A stretch of 52,061 nt of DNA from Deltaproteobacteria bacterium (GCA_022843175.1 JALHOE010000038.1:1-52061), one strand, 5' to 3'; numbered from the stretch's first letter, positions 27,162-36,527 are shown. Numbers and translations: made by a program. Notes: generated by a model from the letters alone, not told the origin.

Positions 27162-28949
27162 CTACCCTCCGTCCGACTCCTCCCAATCCACCCACTCCAC
27201 GCCGTTCCGCTCGAGGAACGCCTTCACCGCGACGCCGATCGTCGGGAAGAAGTACTCGCGACCGATCTTCACCGCGAGGCCGTAGCGGTGGAGTCGGTCC
27301 TTGACCGGGTCCTTGAGCTCGGCGAACGCGAGCTCGACGCCCCGCGCAGCGAGCTCGGCGTCGAGCTCGTGGATCATCTCGGCCGCCGTGCTGTCGACGT
27401 CGGTGATCGGCTCGGCCGCGATCACCACCCACAGCACCCGGGTCGTCGCCTCGTCGACCACGTCGACGACGCGCTCGCGGAAGGTATCGGCGTTGGCGAA
27501 GAAGAGGGGCGCGTCCCAGCGGAAGATGACGAGGCCGGGGACCTGCCGTGCGTGGGGGTAGCGCGTGACGTCGTGGTAGCCCTTCACGCCGGCTGCTCGG
27601 CCGAGGATGGCGTCGTGCGGGCGCCACGCGCGGCGCACGAAATCGAGCAGCGAGACCGCGACCGCGAGCGCGATTCCGGGGATCACGCCGAGCGCAGCGA
27701 CGCCGAGGAACCCCACCACCGAGAGCGCGAGATCGGAGCGACGCACGCGATAGAAGATGGAGAGCTCCTTGAAGTCGAAGATGCGCAACGCGGCGGCGAT
27801 GACGACCGCCGCGAGCGCGGTGGTCGGGAGGTTGCGCAACAGCCCCGGCGCGGCGACGAGCAGCAGCGTGATCGCGAGCGCGCCGACGACGCCGGTCACC
27901 TGCGTGCGCGAGCCAGCCGACTCGGCCACCGGCGTACGCGACGAGCTGCTCGAGATCGGGAATCCCTGAAAGAAGCCGGCGGCGAGGTTGGCGATCCCGA
28001 GCCCGATGAGCTCCTGGTTCGGATCGACGCGGTAGCCACCTCGTCCGGCGAACGTCCGCGAGATGACGCTGGTGTCGGCGAACGAGACGAGCGCGATTCC
28101 GAGCGCCGCGCCGACGAGCTGACCGACGTCGGCGAGCGTGACCGCCGGGAGCGCCGGGAGCGGCATCCCCCGTGGGACCGCGCCGACCACCCCGATGCGC
28201 CCCCCGAGGTGCAGCCACTCGACCGCGATCGTCGCCAGAAACACGGCGATGAGGATGCCGGGGATCTTCGGCACCACGGCCCGCAGCAACAGGATGAGGG
28301 CGAGACAGGCGCCACCGATCGCGAGCGCCGCGAGCACGGCCCTTCCCTGGTGGACGCCGCGGACGAAGTCCACCATCCCGTCGAACACGTTCACCGCCTT
28401 CACGGAGAACCCGAACAGCTTCGGCAGCTGCGTGACGACGACGGTCAGCGCGATGCCATTCATGTAGCCGACTCGAACCGGCTTGGAGAGCAGCTGGGTG
28501 ACGAACCCCGCGCGCGCAAGACCGGCGGCGATGAAGAAGACGCCGGTGAGGATCGCGAGCATCGACGCCAGCGCCACCGCTCGCTGCGGACTGCCCCCGG
28601 ACATCCCGAGGGTCGTCGTGGCGATGAGGGCCGCGAGCGCCGAATCCGGTCCGAGCACCATGATGCGCGACGGGCCGAACAGCGCGTAGGCGATGAGCGG
28701 GACGACGGTCGCATACAGGCCGGTGATCGCCGGGAGCCCCGACGCCTCGGCGTACCCCATGCCCGCCGGCACGAGCAGCGAGGTGAGGACGAGCCCCGCG
28801 GTCACGTCCCGGGCCAGCCACGAGCGCTTGTAGTTGCGGAGCACCCAGAAGCCGGGCAGCCATCGGCTCAGGCCCGCGGACGGCGCCCGGGGTATGCCGA
28901 CCCCAGCTGCAGAGACGGGTCCGTTGTCGGGTGACGGCGTGTCGCCCAT
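27162..28949 (-). CDS. SulP-family anion transporter with STAS domain
   Basis: A 595-residue inner-membrane transporter. Residues about 30-430 hold 10-12 helices with family motifs: WLPGFWVLRNYKRSWLARDV at the start, AGLVLTSLLVPAGMGYAEASG in the first helix, and PISSSSSRTPVAESAGSRTQ in helix 8-9. Residues about 455-585 are a STAS domain (GLVIFRWDAPLFFANADTF, then WVVIAAEPITDVDSTAAEMI). SulP proteins move sulfate, bicarbonate or other anions; the ion cannot be told from sequence alone. The ATG at 28949 has no strong ribosome site but begins the usual cytosolic leader. Confidence 0.93.
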   Translation of the reverse strand: MGDTPSPDNGPVSAAGVGIPRAPSAGLSRWLPGFWVLRNYKRSWLARDVTAGLVLTSLLVPAGMGYAEASGLPAITGLYATVVPLIAYALFGPSRIMVLGPDSALAALIATTTLGMSGGSPQRAVALASMLAILTGVFFIAAGLARAGFVTQLLSKPVRVGYMNGIALTVVVTQLPKLFGFSVKAVNVFDGMVDFVRGVHQGRAVLAALAIGGACLALILLLRAVVPKIPGILIAVFLATIAVEWLHLGGRIGVVGAVPRGMPLPALPAVTLADVGQLVGAALGIALVSFADTSVISRTFAGRGGYRVDPNQELIGLGIANLAAGFFQGFPISSSSSRTPVAESAGSRTQVTGVVGALAITLLLVAAPGLLRNLPTTALAAVVIAAALRIFDFKELSIFYRVRRSDLALSVVGFLGVAALGVIPGIALAVAVSLLDFVRRAWRPHDAILGRAAGVKGYHDVTRYPHARQVPGLVIFRWDAPLFFANADTFRERVVDVVDEATTRVLWVVIAAEPITDVDSTAAEMIHELDAELAARGVELAFAELKDPVKDRLHRYGLAVKIGREYFFPTIGVAVKAFLERNGVEWVDWEESDGG

Positions 28950-28978
28950 CCGACGAGACGATAGCGGACCTCTTCGCC

Positions 28979-29248
28979 TCAGCGCTTGGGCTTCTTCTGC
29001 GAACGCCGCTCGTTCTCCGCCATCCGCGCCCGAAAGATCTTCTTCACCAGCGCGGCCGGGAGCGGCTTGTCGTGGGGGAAGCGAATGGTGCCCTTCGACG
29101 TGTAGTCGGCGAGCGCTCGAACGCCGGCACCTGATAGCGGATGACCTCGGTGGCCCCCGGCGCCGCGGTGGATTGCCTCGCGCAGCTTCTCGAGCGTCGC
29201 GCGCGCCGCCGCGGGCGCCCTGGCGAGGCAGGCGTCGATCTCCGTCAT
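28979..29248 (-). pseudogene. internally deleted, frameshifted DUF1801-family gene
   Basis: The frame starts MTEIDACLARAPAAARATLEKLREAIH and ends YTSKGTIRFPHDKPLPAALVKK, then RARMAENERR; both ends match DUF1801 proteins. Between them the frame is broken: the expected APGATEVIRYQVPAFER occurs only in the next frame (about 29118-29170), and the 40-50 residues that normally separate VPAF from the KGTIRFP motif are missing. The 89-codon frame is therefore a remnant with a shift and an internal deletion. Family members are small iron-binding or uncharacterised proteins. It lies 29 bp upstream of the SulP gene on the same strand. Confidence 0.65.
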
Positions 29249-29308
29249 CACCGAGGCTTCGCACAGCGCGATCGAACGCGAGGCTCCGAGGCGCACTATG
29301 CTGCCGCG

Positions 29309-30298
29309 ATGCGGCGTCTCGCGATCGCCCTCTTTGCGTGCACACCCGCCGTCACCGCGCCGGCCCCGGTGGCGCCGAGCGTGGGCGAGACCAAGGGCGA
29401 GCCGCCGCCCGTCGTCGCGGAGCCCACGTGGTCTGCGCTCCCGGTGCCCTGCGCGAAGGTCGCCGCCGTGAGCCCGAAGTCGCCTGCACCCCAATGGTCC
29501 GCGCGCGCGTCGGGGACGGCCGAGGCGCTCAACGCGGTGCACGGTCGCGGCGACGACGTGACCATCGTGGGGAACGCGGGCGTCGTGCTCCGCACCACCG
29601 ACGGCGGCTACTCGATGGAGCGATGCACCCTCCCCGAGGATCTCCACGCCGTCGCGGTGGTGGCGGATGGCGAGGCGTGGATCGGCGGCGAGAAGAACCT
29701 CTATCGACGCACGAGCAAGGGTTGGTTCGCGCGCTCGCCCGCGACCGGCGGCGTGTCCTCCCTCTCGGCGCTCTCGCGCGACGACGTATGGATCGTCGCC
29801 GATCGCAAGCTACTGCTCCACGCCACGGCCGACGGCTCCAAGTGGAAGACCGACCAGCACTGCATGCACACCGAGCACGTGTGGGCGAAGAGCGCGAACG
29901 AGCTCTACCTGGAGTGCTCGTTCTTCGTCGAACAGAGCCTCGACGGCGGCGCCACCTGGGCTTCGTCCGCGTTCGAGCCGCACGTCGAGTCCGGCTTTCG
30001 GATTCACGGCGCAGCCAACGAGATCTGGATCGCCGGGACCGCGGGCACGCTCGACGCGTCCTTCGATGGCGGCGCCACCTTCGCGCCCGTCCCCGCGCCC
30101 GCCGCGCCCGGCTTCTTCAGCGTGTGGGCCCTCGGCCAGGGTCGCGCGATCGTCGTTGGCGCCGGGCTGCACACGCGCTTGGCCAAGACGTGGTCCACCG
30201 AGCTGTCCGACGACGTCGGCATCGCCGCGGTGTGGGCGAGCAGCGCGCTCGATGTCTGGGCCGTCGGCCGCGCCGGCACCGTCCTCCATCGGCCCTGA
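29309..30298 (+). CDS. lipoprotein with BNR/Ycf48-like beta-propeller repeats
   Basis: A 329-residue protein with a short lipoprotein-type signal (MRRLAIALFAC, Cys11) and a Pro/Ala/Val-rich linker. The rest is strands with recurrent D-G-G-x-[ST]/[WF] turns (TTDGGYSMERC, SLDGGATWASS, SFDGGATFAPV) and AVWASSALDVWAVG-type blades, as in BNR and photosystem-II-stability (Ycf48-like) propellers. It is probably surface-attached and binding rather than catalytic. The ATG at 29309 starts the signal. It is divergent from the decayed DUF1801 gene and 95 bp before a receiver-like gene. Confidence 0.8.
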   Translation: MRRLAIALFACTPAVTAPAPVAPSVGETKGEPPPVVAEPTWSALPVPCAKVAAVSPKSPAPQWSARASGTAEALNAVHGRGDDVTIVGNAGVVLRTTDGGYSMERCTLPEDLHAVAVVADGEAWIGGEKNLYRRTSKGWFARSPATGGVSSLSALSRDDVWIVADRKLLLHATADGSKWKTDQHCMHTEHVWAKSANELYLECSFFVEQSLDGGATWASSAFEPHVESGFRIHGAANEIWIAGTAGTLDASFDGGATFAPVPAPAAPGFFSVWALGQGRAIVVGAGLHTRLAKTWSTELSDDVGIAAVWASSALDVWAVGRAGTVLHRP

Positions 30299-30393
30299 CT
30301 CGGGCGCGAAGGGGGGAGCGAGCGCGCCGCGGTCGCGTTGGCCATGCTTCGCTCGCGCGCGGTGGATCGCGTGATGCACCCCCGGCAGGCGCT

Positions 30394-30795
30394 GTGAGCG
30401 ATTCGCGCAAAAGCATTCTCCTCATCGACGACGAGCCCGAGTTGCGCGATCTCGCGCTCCTCGGGCTCGACTCGTTCCACTACCGCGTCGTGGTCGCGGA
30501 GGGTGTCCCTGCGGCGGTCACGCTCATGCAGCAGCAAGCGTTCGACCTGATGGTGTGCGCACGCCTCGGGACGCTCTCCGCGTTCCGCGCCGCGACGCGC
30601 AACGCAGAGGTCGCGATCCTCGTGCTCAGCAGTGGCCGGCGGTGGACGATGACGGAGACCGTCGCGTTCGCCGTGTGCCCGAACGACGCCGTGGCGCTGC
30701 GAGAGCTCGTGTCCGGTTACGTGGCCTCGAACGTGAGCGGCCCGAGGAAGTCCCGTTTGCCGACGTCCACGCCGTTGCTGCGCAAGATGGCGTAG
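30394..30795 (+). CDS. degenerate response-regulator receiver domain
   Basis: A 133-residue single-domain protein. It starts like a receiver (KSILLIDDEPELRDL gives the acidic pocket) and keeps the alternating helices and strands. The phosphorylation-site strand reads FDLMVCARLG, so Ala56 stands where the Asp should be, and the conserved Lys near the C-terminus is replaced (CPNDAVAL). It is unlikely to be phosphorylated and may work as a constitutive or protein-binding module. The start is a GTG at 30394. The last 79 bp overlap the convergent DUF1993 gene, so the final 25 residues are less certain. Confidence 0.65.
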   Translation: MSDSRKSILLIDDEPELRDLALLGLDSFHYRVVVAEGVPAAVTLMQQQAFDLMVCARLGTLSAFRAATRNAEVAILVLSSGRRWTMTETVAFAVCPNDAVALRELVSGYVASNVSGPRKSRLPTSTPLLRKMA

Positions 30796-31223
30796 GCCGT
30801 GGTGATGTGGAAGTAGAAGTTGGGCACGGCGTGCTCGAGGAAGTAGTTCGCGCCGGTCATCTTCTTACCCTCCCAGCGGGGCTGGGTGATCTCGCGCTTG
30901 GCGGCCTGCTCGAAGTCGGCGGCGGAGAACGTGTCGAGGTAGGCGAGCGTGCTCGCGATGCGGGCGCGGAGCTCTTCGATCGTCTTCTCGTTGTCCTCGT
31001 TCTTCGGCGCCTCCTTGCCGGTGAGGCGTGAGGCGGTGAGCTTCGCGGTGTCGCACACCGCCTGCACCTGACGCGAGAACGGGAACTGGTCCGGCGCCAG
31101 GCGCGTGCCGAGCCACACCGCCGAGTCGAACTTCTTCGCCTCGGCGAACCTGGCCGCCGCCTCGAGCCACTTGTCGAGCTGACCGAGGTGCTTCTTGAAC
31201 TGACCGAGCATCTGGAAGTACAT
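30717..31223 (-). CDS. DUF1993 family protein
   Basis: A 168-residue soluble protein matching the DUF1993 pattern: MYFQMLGQFKKHLGQLDKWL at the start, FDSAVWLGTRLAPDQFPFSR, then NYFLEHAVPNFYFHITTAYA and the ending NGVDVGKRDFLG. The family resembles DinB-type four-helix bundles and has no settled function. The ATG at 31223 gives the usual length. The 3' end overlaps the convergent receiver-like gene by 79 bp. Confidence 0.88.
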   Translation of the reverse strand: MYFQMLGQFKKHLGQLDKWLEAAARFAEAKKFDSAVWLGTRLAPDQFPFSRQVQAVCDTAKLTASRLTGKEAPKNEDNEKTIEELRARIASTLAYLDTFSAADFEQAAKREITQPRWEGKKMTGANYFLEHAVPNFYFHITTAYAILRSNGVDVGKRDFLGPLTFEAT

Positions 31224-31289
31224 GGGCGGCAGGGTAGTCCCTCCATCGGGCGACGAGAACCATCGTCGCCCGAATGCGCGCTCGTGCTG

Positions 31290-31823
31290 CTAGGCCGCCA
31301 CGGCCCGGGCCACGACTTCGGCGTCGATCTCGATGGTGACCTTCTCGCCGATCATCACGCCGCCCGCCTCGAGCACGGCGTTGAAGTTCACGCCGAAGTC
31401 CTTGCGGTTGAGTGTCGCGCGTGCGCTGAGGCCGGCGACGGTCTGGCCGTAGGGGCTCTTGGTGGGGCCGGCGATCTCGGCGTCGAGCGTGATCGGCTTG
31501 GTGACCCCGCGGATCGTGAGCTCGCCGTGCACGCGGTAGTCGCTGCCGCCGAGGGCTTCGACGCGGGTGCTCTTGAAGGTGATCTTGGGGTGGTTCGGCG
31601 CGTCGAAGAAGTCGTTGGTGCGCAGGTGCGCGTCGCGCTGCTCGTTGTTGGTGTCGATGCTCTCGACGTCGATCTCGCCCTCGAACGTCGAGCGCGTGAG
31701 GTCTTGCGGGTCGAGCGCGACCTCGCCGCGGTAGCTCCTGAACTTGCCACGCACGGTGGAGACCATCAGGTGTTTGACCGCGAAGCCGATGGTCGAATGA
31801 ACGGTGTCGATTTGCCAGGACAT
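31290..31823 (-). CDS. YceI-family lipid-binding protein
   Basis: A 177-residue lipocalin-like protein of the YceI family, which binds isoprenoid or other amphiphilic lipids in a beta-barrel. Motifs are WQIDTVHSTIGFAVKHLMVS, EIDVESIDTNNEQRDAHL, FFDAPNHPKITFKS and the terminal IEIDAEVVARA. There is no signal peptide, so this copy appears cytosolic. I chose the ATG at 31823 because AGAGG lies 8 nt upstream; a GTG three codons earlier is possible. It is divergent from the lipoprotein at 31935. Confidence 0.93.
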   Translation of the reverse strand: MSWQIDTVHSTIGFAVKHLMVSTVRGKFRSYRGEVALDPQDLTRSTFEGEIDVESIDTNNEQRDAHLRTNDFFDAPNHPKITFKSTRVEALGGSDYRVHGELTIRGVTKPITLDAEIAGPTKSPYGQTVAGLSARATLNRKDFGVNFNAVLEAGGVMIGEKVTIEIDAEVVARAVAA

Positions 31824-31934
31824 GATGTGCACCTCTCGTTTGCAGGTGAGATGGGCGCCGCACCTCGGCAGTGACGCATGCGTTCGGCAACGCTCCGTTG
31901 CTGAATCGACAACGCCCGCCGTATCCTCGCCGGC

Positions 31935-32579
31935 ATGTCGCGAGCGGTGATTGCGCTACTTCTCCTCGGCTGCGGCAGCTCGAACGCCACGACCGCAGCT
32001 TCCAAGAGTCCCCCGCCGGTCACCGCCGCGGACGACGACGACGAGGTGCCGGAGCCCATGAAGGCCACGGCGACCGCCGAGCCCAAGGGCCACGACGTGC
32101 ACGAGGACGGGAGCGTCATCTTCGAGAACTTGTTCAAGGCCGGCGCGGCCGGCTTCCCCAAGGCGGTCACCAGCGACGCCGAGTGCAGCAAGGGCGTCGG
32201 CTACACCGGCAGCTCCGCCAAGGACTACTCCGAGCTCACGGACAAGTGCGGCACCGGCACCGGCATGAAGGAGTTCGTCACGCGCCATGCGGGCAAGCTC
32301 GACGAGAAGCACCCAAGCGAGACCTACGCGTTCAAGATGCTCGGCGGCTTCTGCTACCGCTTCTTCGCCGTGGCCGACGACACGGTGAAGGGAATCAAGA
32401 TCCGCGTGCAGCGTCCCGGTGGTGCGCTCCTCTCGATCGCGGCGAGCAAGAGCTTCGTCACGATGATGAACCCCGACAGCGTGTGGTGCAAAAAGAAGGA
32501 CCGCGAGTTCCGCCTCGTCGTCGAGAGCGGCGGCGGCCAGGGCAGCTACACGTTCGGGATCTGGGCGCGCCCGAAGTGA
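31935..32579 (+). CDS. lipoprotein of unknown function
   Basis: A 214-residue protein with a lipoprotein signal (MSRAVIALLLLGC, Cys13) and an acidic/Ala-rich linker (DDDDEVPEP). The mature domain holds four Cys and a FKMLGGFCYRFFAVADDTVKG segment followed by beta strands (REFRLVVESGGGQGSYTFGI). The last part looks like a C-terminal beta-sandwich of the kind found in pre-peptidase domains, but the match is weak. No function is assigned. It is convergent with the esterase gene, 3 bp apart. Confidence 0.8.
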   Translation: MSRAVIALLLLGCGSSNATTAASKSPPPVTAADDDDEVPEPMKATATAEPKGHDVHEDGSVIFENLFKAGAAGFPKAVTSDAECSKGVGYTGSSAKDYSELTDKCGTGTGMKEFVTRHAGKLDEKHPSETYAFKMLGGFCYRFFAVADDTVKGIKIRVQRPGGALLSIAASKSFVTMMNPDSVWCKKKDREFRLVVESGGGQGSYTFGIWARPK

Positions 32580-32582
32580 GCG

Positions 32583-33512
32583 TCAGAACCGACTGAAGAA
32601 GCCCCACGCGGCCTGCGCGCCGAAGCTCGGCCACTCGTGGCCGCCGGCGTGGCTGCAGAACTCCACCGGGCGCAGCGGATCCGGGCACGTGTACGCGACG
32701 CACGTGGGCGCAGGCGGCACCACGGTGGTCATCGTCGTGCACTCGTTGCGCGTGCGCCAGAAGTCGCGGAACTCGATGCGACCCGCCACCGCCTCGCCGT
32801 CGCCAATCGTGATCCACGCCGCGGGCTTGCTGACGCACTTGGCCTTGTCGAAGTAGATCACCGCGCCACCGCTCGCGATGGCGCGGATGTCGGTGCGGTT
32901 GCACCCGAGATAGCCGGAGAACGAGCCGCCGCCGCTGAAGCCCATCGAGAAGATGCGGCTCGTGTCGACGCACAGCTCCTTCTCGAGGAGCGCGATGAGC
33001 GCGTCGATGTATGCGGCGTCGACCAGCGTGCTCTCGCGCCAGTCGCCGGTCCTCGCCTCGGGCAGCACGAGGAGCGCCTTGTCCTTCACGAGCGGGCGGA
33101 TCGCGCGGCCGCCGGTGGTGACGTCGAAGTAGCTCATGTTCGAGCCGTTGGGGTGGAGCGCGAGGACGAGCGGCCACGCCCTGTCCCTCGTGTAGCCCGT
33201 GGGCTTGCGGAGCGTGTATTTACGGCTCGTGCCGCCGACGGTGAGCGTGAGCGCGCCCTCGGCGAGCTCCTTGCCGGTCATGCAGCCGGCGCTCTTCGAC
33301 TCGACCGGCGCGTCCACCGCGACGTCGGCGGGTGGCGCGTCGGCCGGCGGGACAGCGGAGTCCTCGATCGGCGCGGTGCCGGTGTCGTCCACCGGCAGGG
33401 TGCCGGTGTCGGCCGCGGTGCCGGTGTCGTCGCCCGCAGCGTCGACCTCCGCGGGGGAGGTCGACGCACCGGATGAGCATCCCAGCATCGCGAGCACGAC
33501 GAGTCGCCGCAT
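32583..33512 (-). CDS. lipoprotein esterase of the PHB-depolymerase/LpqC type
   Basis: A 309-residue protein with a lipobox (LAMLGC, Cys12), a long Asp/Thr/Ala/Pro stalk to about residue 75, and then an alpha/beta-hydrolase. The catalytic Ser is Ser193 in GFSGGG, and His292 in HAGGHEWP fits the triad His. RKYTLRKPTGYTRDRAWPLV and LALHPNGSNMS match the oxyanion-hole region of polyhydroxybutyrate-depolymerase and feruloyl-esterase relatives. It probably hydrolyses an ester substrate at the cell surface. The ATG at 33512 shares its A with the stop of the upstream dehydrogenase-like gene, so they are co-transcribed. Confidence 0.88.
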   Translation of the reverse strand: MRRLVVLAMLGCSSGASTSPAEVDAAGDDTGTAADTGTLPVDDTGTAPIEDSAVPPADAPPADVAVDAPVESKSAGCMTGKELAEGALTLTVGGTSRKYTLRKPTGYTRDRAWPLVLALHPNGSNMSYFDVTTGGRAIRPLVKDKALLVLPEARTGDWRESTLVDAAYIDALIALLEKELCVDTSRIFSMGFSGGGSFSGYLGCNRTDIRAIASGGAVIYFDKAKCVSKPAAWITIGDGEAVAGRIEFRDFWRTRNECTTMTTVVPPAPTCVAYTCPDPLRPVEFCSHAGGHEWPSFGAQAAWGFFSRF

Positions 33513-36403
33513 CACCGCATTGTGGCAGGCATCCTTCGACGACGCACGCAGACCGCCGCGGCGACGAGCGCGAACGCCGCGAGCCCGCCCGCGGGCGCGC
33601 GCGGATCGCCGGTCGTACGACACGAGCAGCCCGAGTCCTCCGCGACCGCCGGATCGGTGGGCGTCTCGCCAGCGTCGTCGCCGCTCGAGCCGTCGAGGGT
33701 GCTCGAACCCGTGTCGGTGGCGATCGCGGTGTCGTCGAGCGAGGTGTCAGCGAGCGCGCTGTCCTCGGTCGAGCCATCTGCAACGGTCGCGGTGTCGGAG
33801 GCCGCGTCGGTCATCGATGCGTCGGGGAGCACCGCCGTGTCGCCGGGCGAGGCGTCGCCGCTGTTGGCGACGGTGACGTTGACCTCCATCGAGCCGGTCT
33901 TGCCGGTCGTGTCGGTCACCGTCATCCGCAGCTTGTGCGCGCCGTTCGCGAGCGTGAACGTGTTGAACAGCGCGTGGCCTCCGTTGATGTGATAGTGACC
34001 CGTGGCGTTCACGTCGGTGTAGGCGAGCACGCCATCCACGTAGAACTGCGCCCGGGTGCAGCCCACGTCGTCGACGCAGTCGCCGTAGAACTCCGCGTTC
34101 GCGCCGGACATCACCATGCCCTCGGTCGGCGACGTAATCGAAGCGGTCGGGGCCATGTCGGCGGTCACCACGATCGTGAACGTCTGCGTCGCGTCGGGGA
34201 GCGAGCCGTTGCTCGCGCGCACCGTGACCGAGAACGAGCCCGCCGCGGTCGGCGTCCAGGCGATGGCGCCGGTGGTCGCGTTGATGGTCATGCCGGCCGG
34301 GGGCGAGGTCAGCGAGAACGTCGGCGCCGGCGTGCCCGAAGCGGTGACGTTGTAGACGTAGGGCGCGCCGACGACGCCCTTGAGGTTCGGCGTCGAGGTG
34401 ATCGTCGGCGTCGACGCGCTCACGTCCCGCGCGATCACGCTGACCGTGCGGGTCGCGATGCCAGCCGACGTCACCGAGAGCGTCGCGGTGTCGTCGGTGG
34501 TGTCGACGTCGCTCGCGGCGGCGACGCTGACCGTCTGCGGCGTCGCGTAGTTCGCGGTGGTGAAGGTGAGCGCGGCGCCGCCGGTGACGGTGATGTCGGC
34601 GTCGCCCGCGGTGCGCGCGACGTTGACGGTGACCGAGGCCGCGGGCGCGCGCGCGAGGGCGACGGTGAACGTCCCGCCGGCTCCCTCGTTGATGTTGAGG
34701 GTCGCGGTCGAGATGACGAACGACTGGTTGGTGTTGTCGGTCGCCCGCACCGTCACCGTCTCCGAGGCGAGCCCCGCGCTGGTCGCGGTGAAGGTCGCGC
34801 TGTCGTCGGTCGAGTCGCCGTCGGCCGCGGCGGAGAACGTCACCATCTTCGGCACGTTCCAGTCGGTGGGCCCGAAGGTGAGGCTCGCGCCGGCCGACAC
34901 GGAGAGATCGGTGTCGCCCGCGGTGCGCGCGACGGCGACCGTCACCGGCCCGGTCGGCGCGATCGCGAGGCTCGCCATCACGACCGCGCGCCCGCCCTCG
35001 CTCATGCGCACGTGGCGGTTCGAGAGCACGATCGCCTGCGTCGTCGCCTTGTAGGCGACGCGATAGAACGTGCCGTCGTAGCGCGACCAATAGAGCGCGC
35101 CGTCGGGCCCGACCGCGGCGTCGATGTACTGGGTGATGTTGGTCGAGAAGGGATCGACCGAGGCGAACTTGTTCTCGCTGGTGCCGCCCATCACCGCGCG
35201 CATCACGCGGCCGCTGCCGAAGTCGCCCCAGAAGTAGTTGCCGCGATAGGCGGCGGGGAACGCGGTGCCGTCGTAGAACGTGCCGCCGAGGACGACGCGT
35301 CCAATTCCGTCGACCGAGGCGCTGCCGCCGCCGGAGGTCGCGTCGGCGCCGGCCTGCGCGATCGTGAACTGGGTGGGGCTGAGGACGTTGAGGATGGGCG
35401 GGTGCGGCGCGGTGGTGTTGAAGCTCGCGTTGGCGATCCCCGAGAGCTGCACCCGAACGCCCGGCTTGAAGAGCGTGTGCGGCGTGCTGGTGGTGATGGT
35501 GACGATGCCGCCGGCGCGCACCGCGCCGCTCGCCGTGACCGTGCGGGTCTCGTCGTAGTCCCAGTAGTTGAGCACCGGCTGGATGTAGGGCGGCACCTGC
35601 TGCCCCTCGGTCGCGGCGGTGTCGCGGATGTAGCCCGCGTGGTCGTTGCGATTCACGAGGAAGATCTGCTCGGAGTAGCTCCCGACCACGTTGACCCACA
35701 GCTTCTCGGTCGAGGGCTGGAACGTCATCGTGTAGGGGTTGCGGAAGCCGCGCGCCCAGATGAAGTCGTTGTTCGGTCCGCTGCCGTCGAAGAACGGGTT
35801 GTCGTTCGGCGCGGTGCCGTCGGGGTTCATCCGACCGACCTTCGAGTTGAGCGTCGCGGTGTCGGTGAGGGGCACGTTCGCGCCCGCCTCGCCGATCGAC
35901 CAATACAGCTTCCCGTCGGGGCCGAACGCGAGCGCGCCGCCGTTGTGGTTGCCTCCCTGCGGAAGGTTCGTGAGCAGCACGGTGCGGTCGACGCCGACGT
36001 CGCCGGTGGCGCGGTAGCGAATGATCTCGCCCTTGCCGTACGTCGTGGTGACGAAGACGTAGACGAACTGGTTGTCGACGAAGTTCGGATCGAAGGCGAG
36101 CCCGATGAGGCCCTCTTCGCCGCCCGTTCGGATCGGCGACATCGTCGCGAAGGGCGTGGCGACGGGGGTGCCGTTCTTGATGATGCGGACGGTGCCGTCC
36201 TGCTTCGTCCAGAAGAGGCGGCTCGAGCCGTCGGGCGCCCAGGCCATCGTCGTCGGGCCATACCCGCCGCCGCTCGGGATCGTCGCGAAGACCGTCTCGG
36301 TGAAGTTGGTGGTGTCGACGAGCGTCGCCTCCGCCATCGTTGTCCACGCCGCGGAGACGGCGAGCGGCAGGAGAAGGGGGAGCGCACGGATAAGGGAAGG
36401 CAT
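33512..36403 (-). CDS. glucose/sorbosone-dehydrogenase-like surface protein with Calx-beta-like and Ig-like modules and MYXO-CTERM-like tail
   Basis: A 963-residue exported protein (signal MPSLIRALPLLLPLAVSA). Residues about 30-460 form a six-bladed propeller of the PQQ-dependent glucose/sorbosone dehydrogenase type, with GGNHNGGAL (His153, the family's base) and ARGFRNPYTMTF. Two roughly 100-residue Calx-beta-like repeats follow (both with ARTAGD and TDDSAT/TDDTAT), then an Ig-like He_PIG domain (GVVGAPYVYNVTASGTPAP) and another Ig-like domain. The end is an Asp/Thr/Ala stalk, SGCSC, a hydrophobic helix and RRRR, like MYXO-CTERM tails. It would oxidise sugars or bind glycans outside the cell. 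The esterase gene follows with a one-base overlap. Confidence 0.9.
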   Translation of the reverse strand: MPSLIRALPLLLPLAVSAAWTTMAEATLVDTTNFTETVFATIPSGGGYGPTTMAWAPDGSSRLFWTKQDGTVRIIKNGTPVATPFATMSPIRTGGEEGLIGLAFDPNFVDNQFVYVFVTTTYGKGEIIRYRATGDVGVDRTVLLTNLPQGGNHNGGALAFGPDGKLYWSIGEAGANVPLTDTATLNSKVGRMNPDGTAPNDNPFFDGSGPNNDFIWARGFRNPYTMTFQPSTEKLWVNVVGSYSEQIFLVNRNDHAGYIRDTAATEGQQVPPYIQPVLNYWDYDETRTVTASGAVRAGGIVTITTSTPHTLFKPGVRVQLSGIANASFNTTAPHPPILNVLSPTQFTIAQAGADATSGGGSASVDGIGRVVLGGTFYDGTAFPAAYRGNYFWGDFGSGRVMRAVMGGTSENKFASVDPFSTNITQYIDAAVGPDGALYWSRYDGTFYRVAYKATTQAIVLSNRHVRMSEGGRAVVMASLAIAPTGPVTVAVARTAGDTDLSVSAGASLTFGPTDWNVPKMVTFSAAADGDSTDDSATFTATSAGLASETVTVRATDNTNQSFVISTATLNINEGAGGTFTVALARAPAASVTVNVARTAGDADITVTGGAALTFTTANYATPQTVSVAAASDVDTTDDTATLSVTSAGIATRTVSVIARDVSASTPTITSTPNLKGVVGAPYVYNVTASGTPAPTFSLTSPPAGMTINATTGAIAWTPTAAGSFSVTVRASNGSLPDATQTFTIVVTADMAPTASITSPTEGMVMSGANAEFYGDCVDDVGCTRAQFYVDGVLAYTDVNATGHYHINGGHALFNTFTLANGAHKLRMTVTDTTGKTGSMEVNVTVANSGDASPGDTAVLPDASMTDAASDTATVADGSTEDSALADTSLDDTAIATDTGSSTLDGSSGDDAGETPTDPAVAEDSGCSCRTTGDPRAPAGGLAAFALVAAAVCVRRRRMPATMR

Positions 36404-36527
36404 CGGGCGAGCTTACGCCGCGCTCGAGCGACTCCGCGCGTGCGGAGCCTGCGCGCCGTCACCGTTCGGCGCAGATTTCCCGGACGGGGACGCGTGCGTG
36501 CTACGCTTTTTGGGTTCGGAGGCCTCG

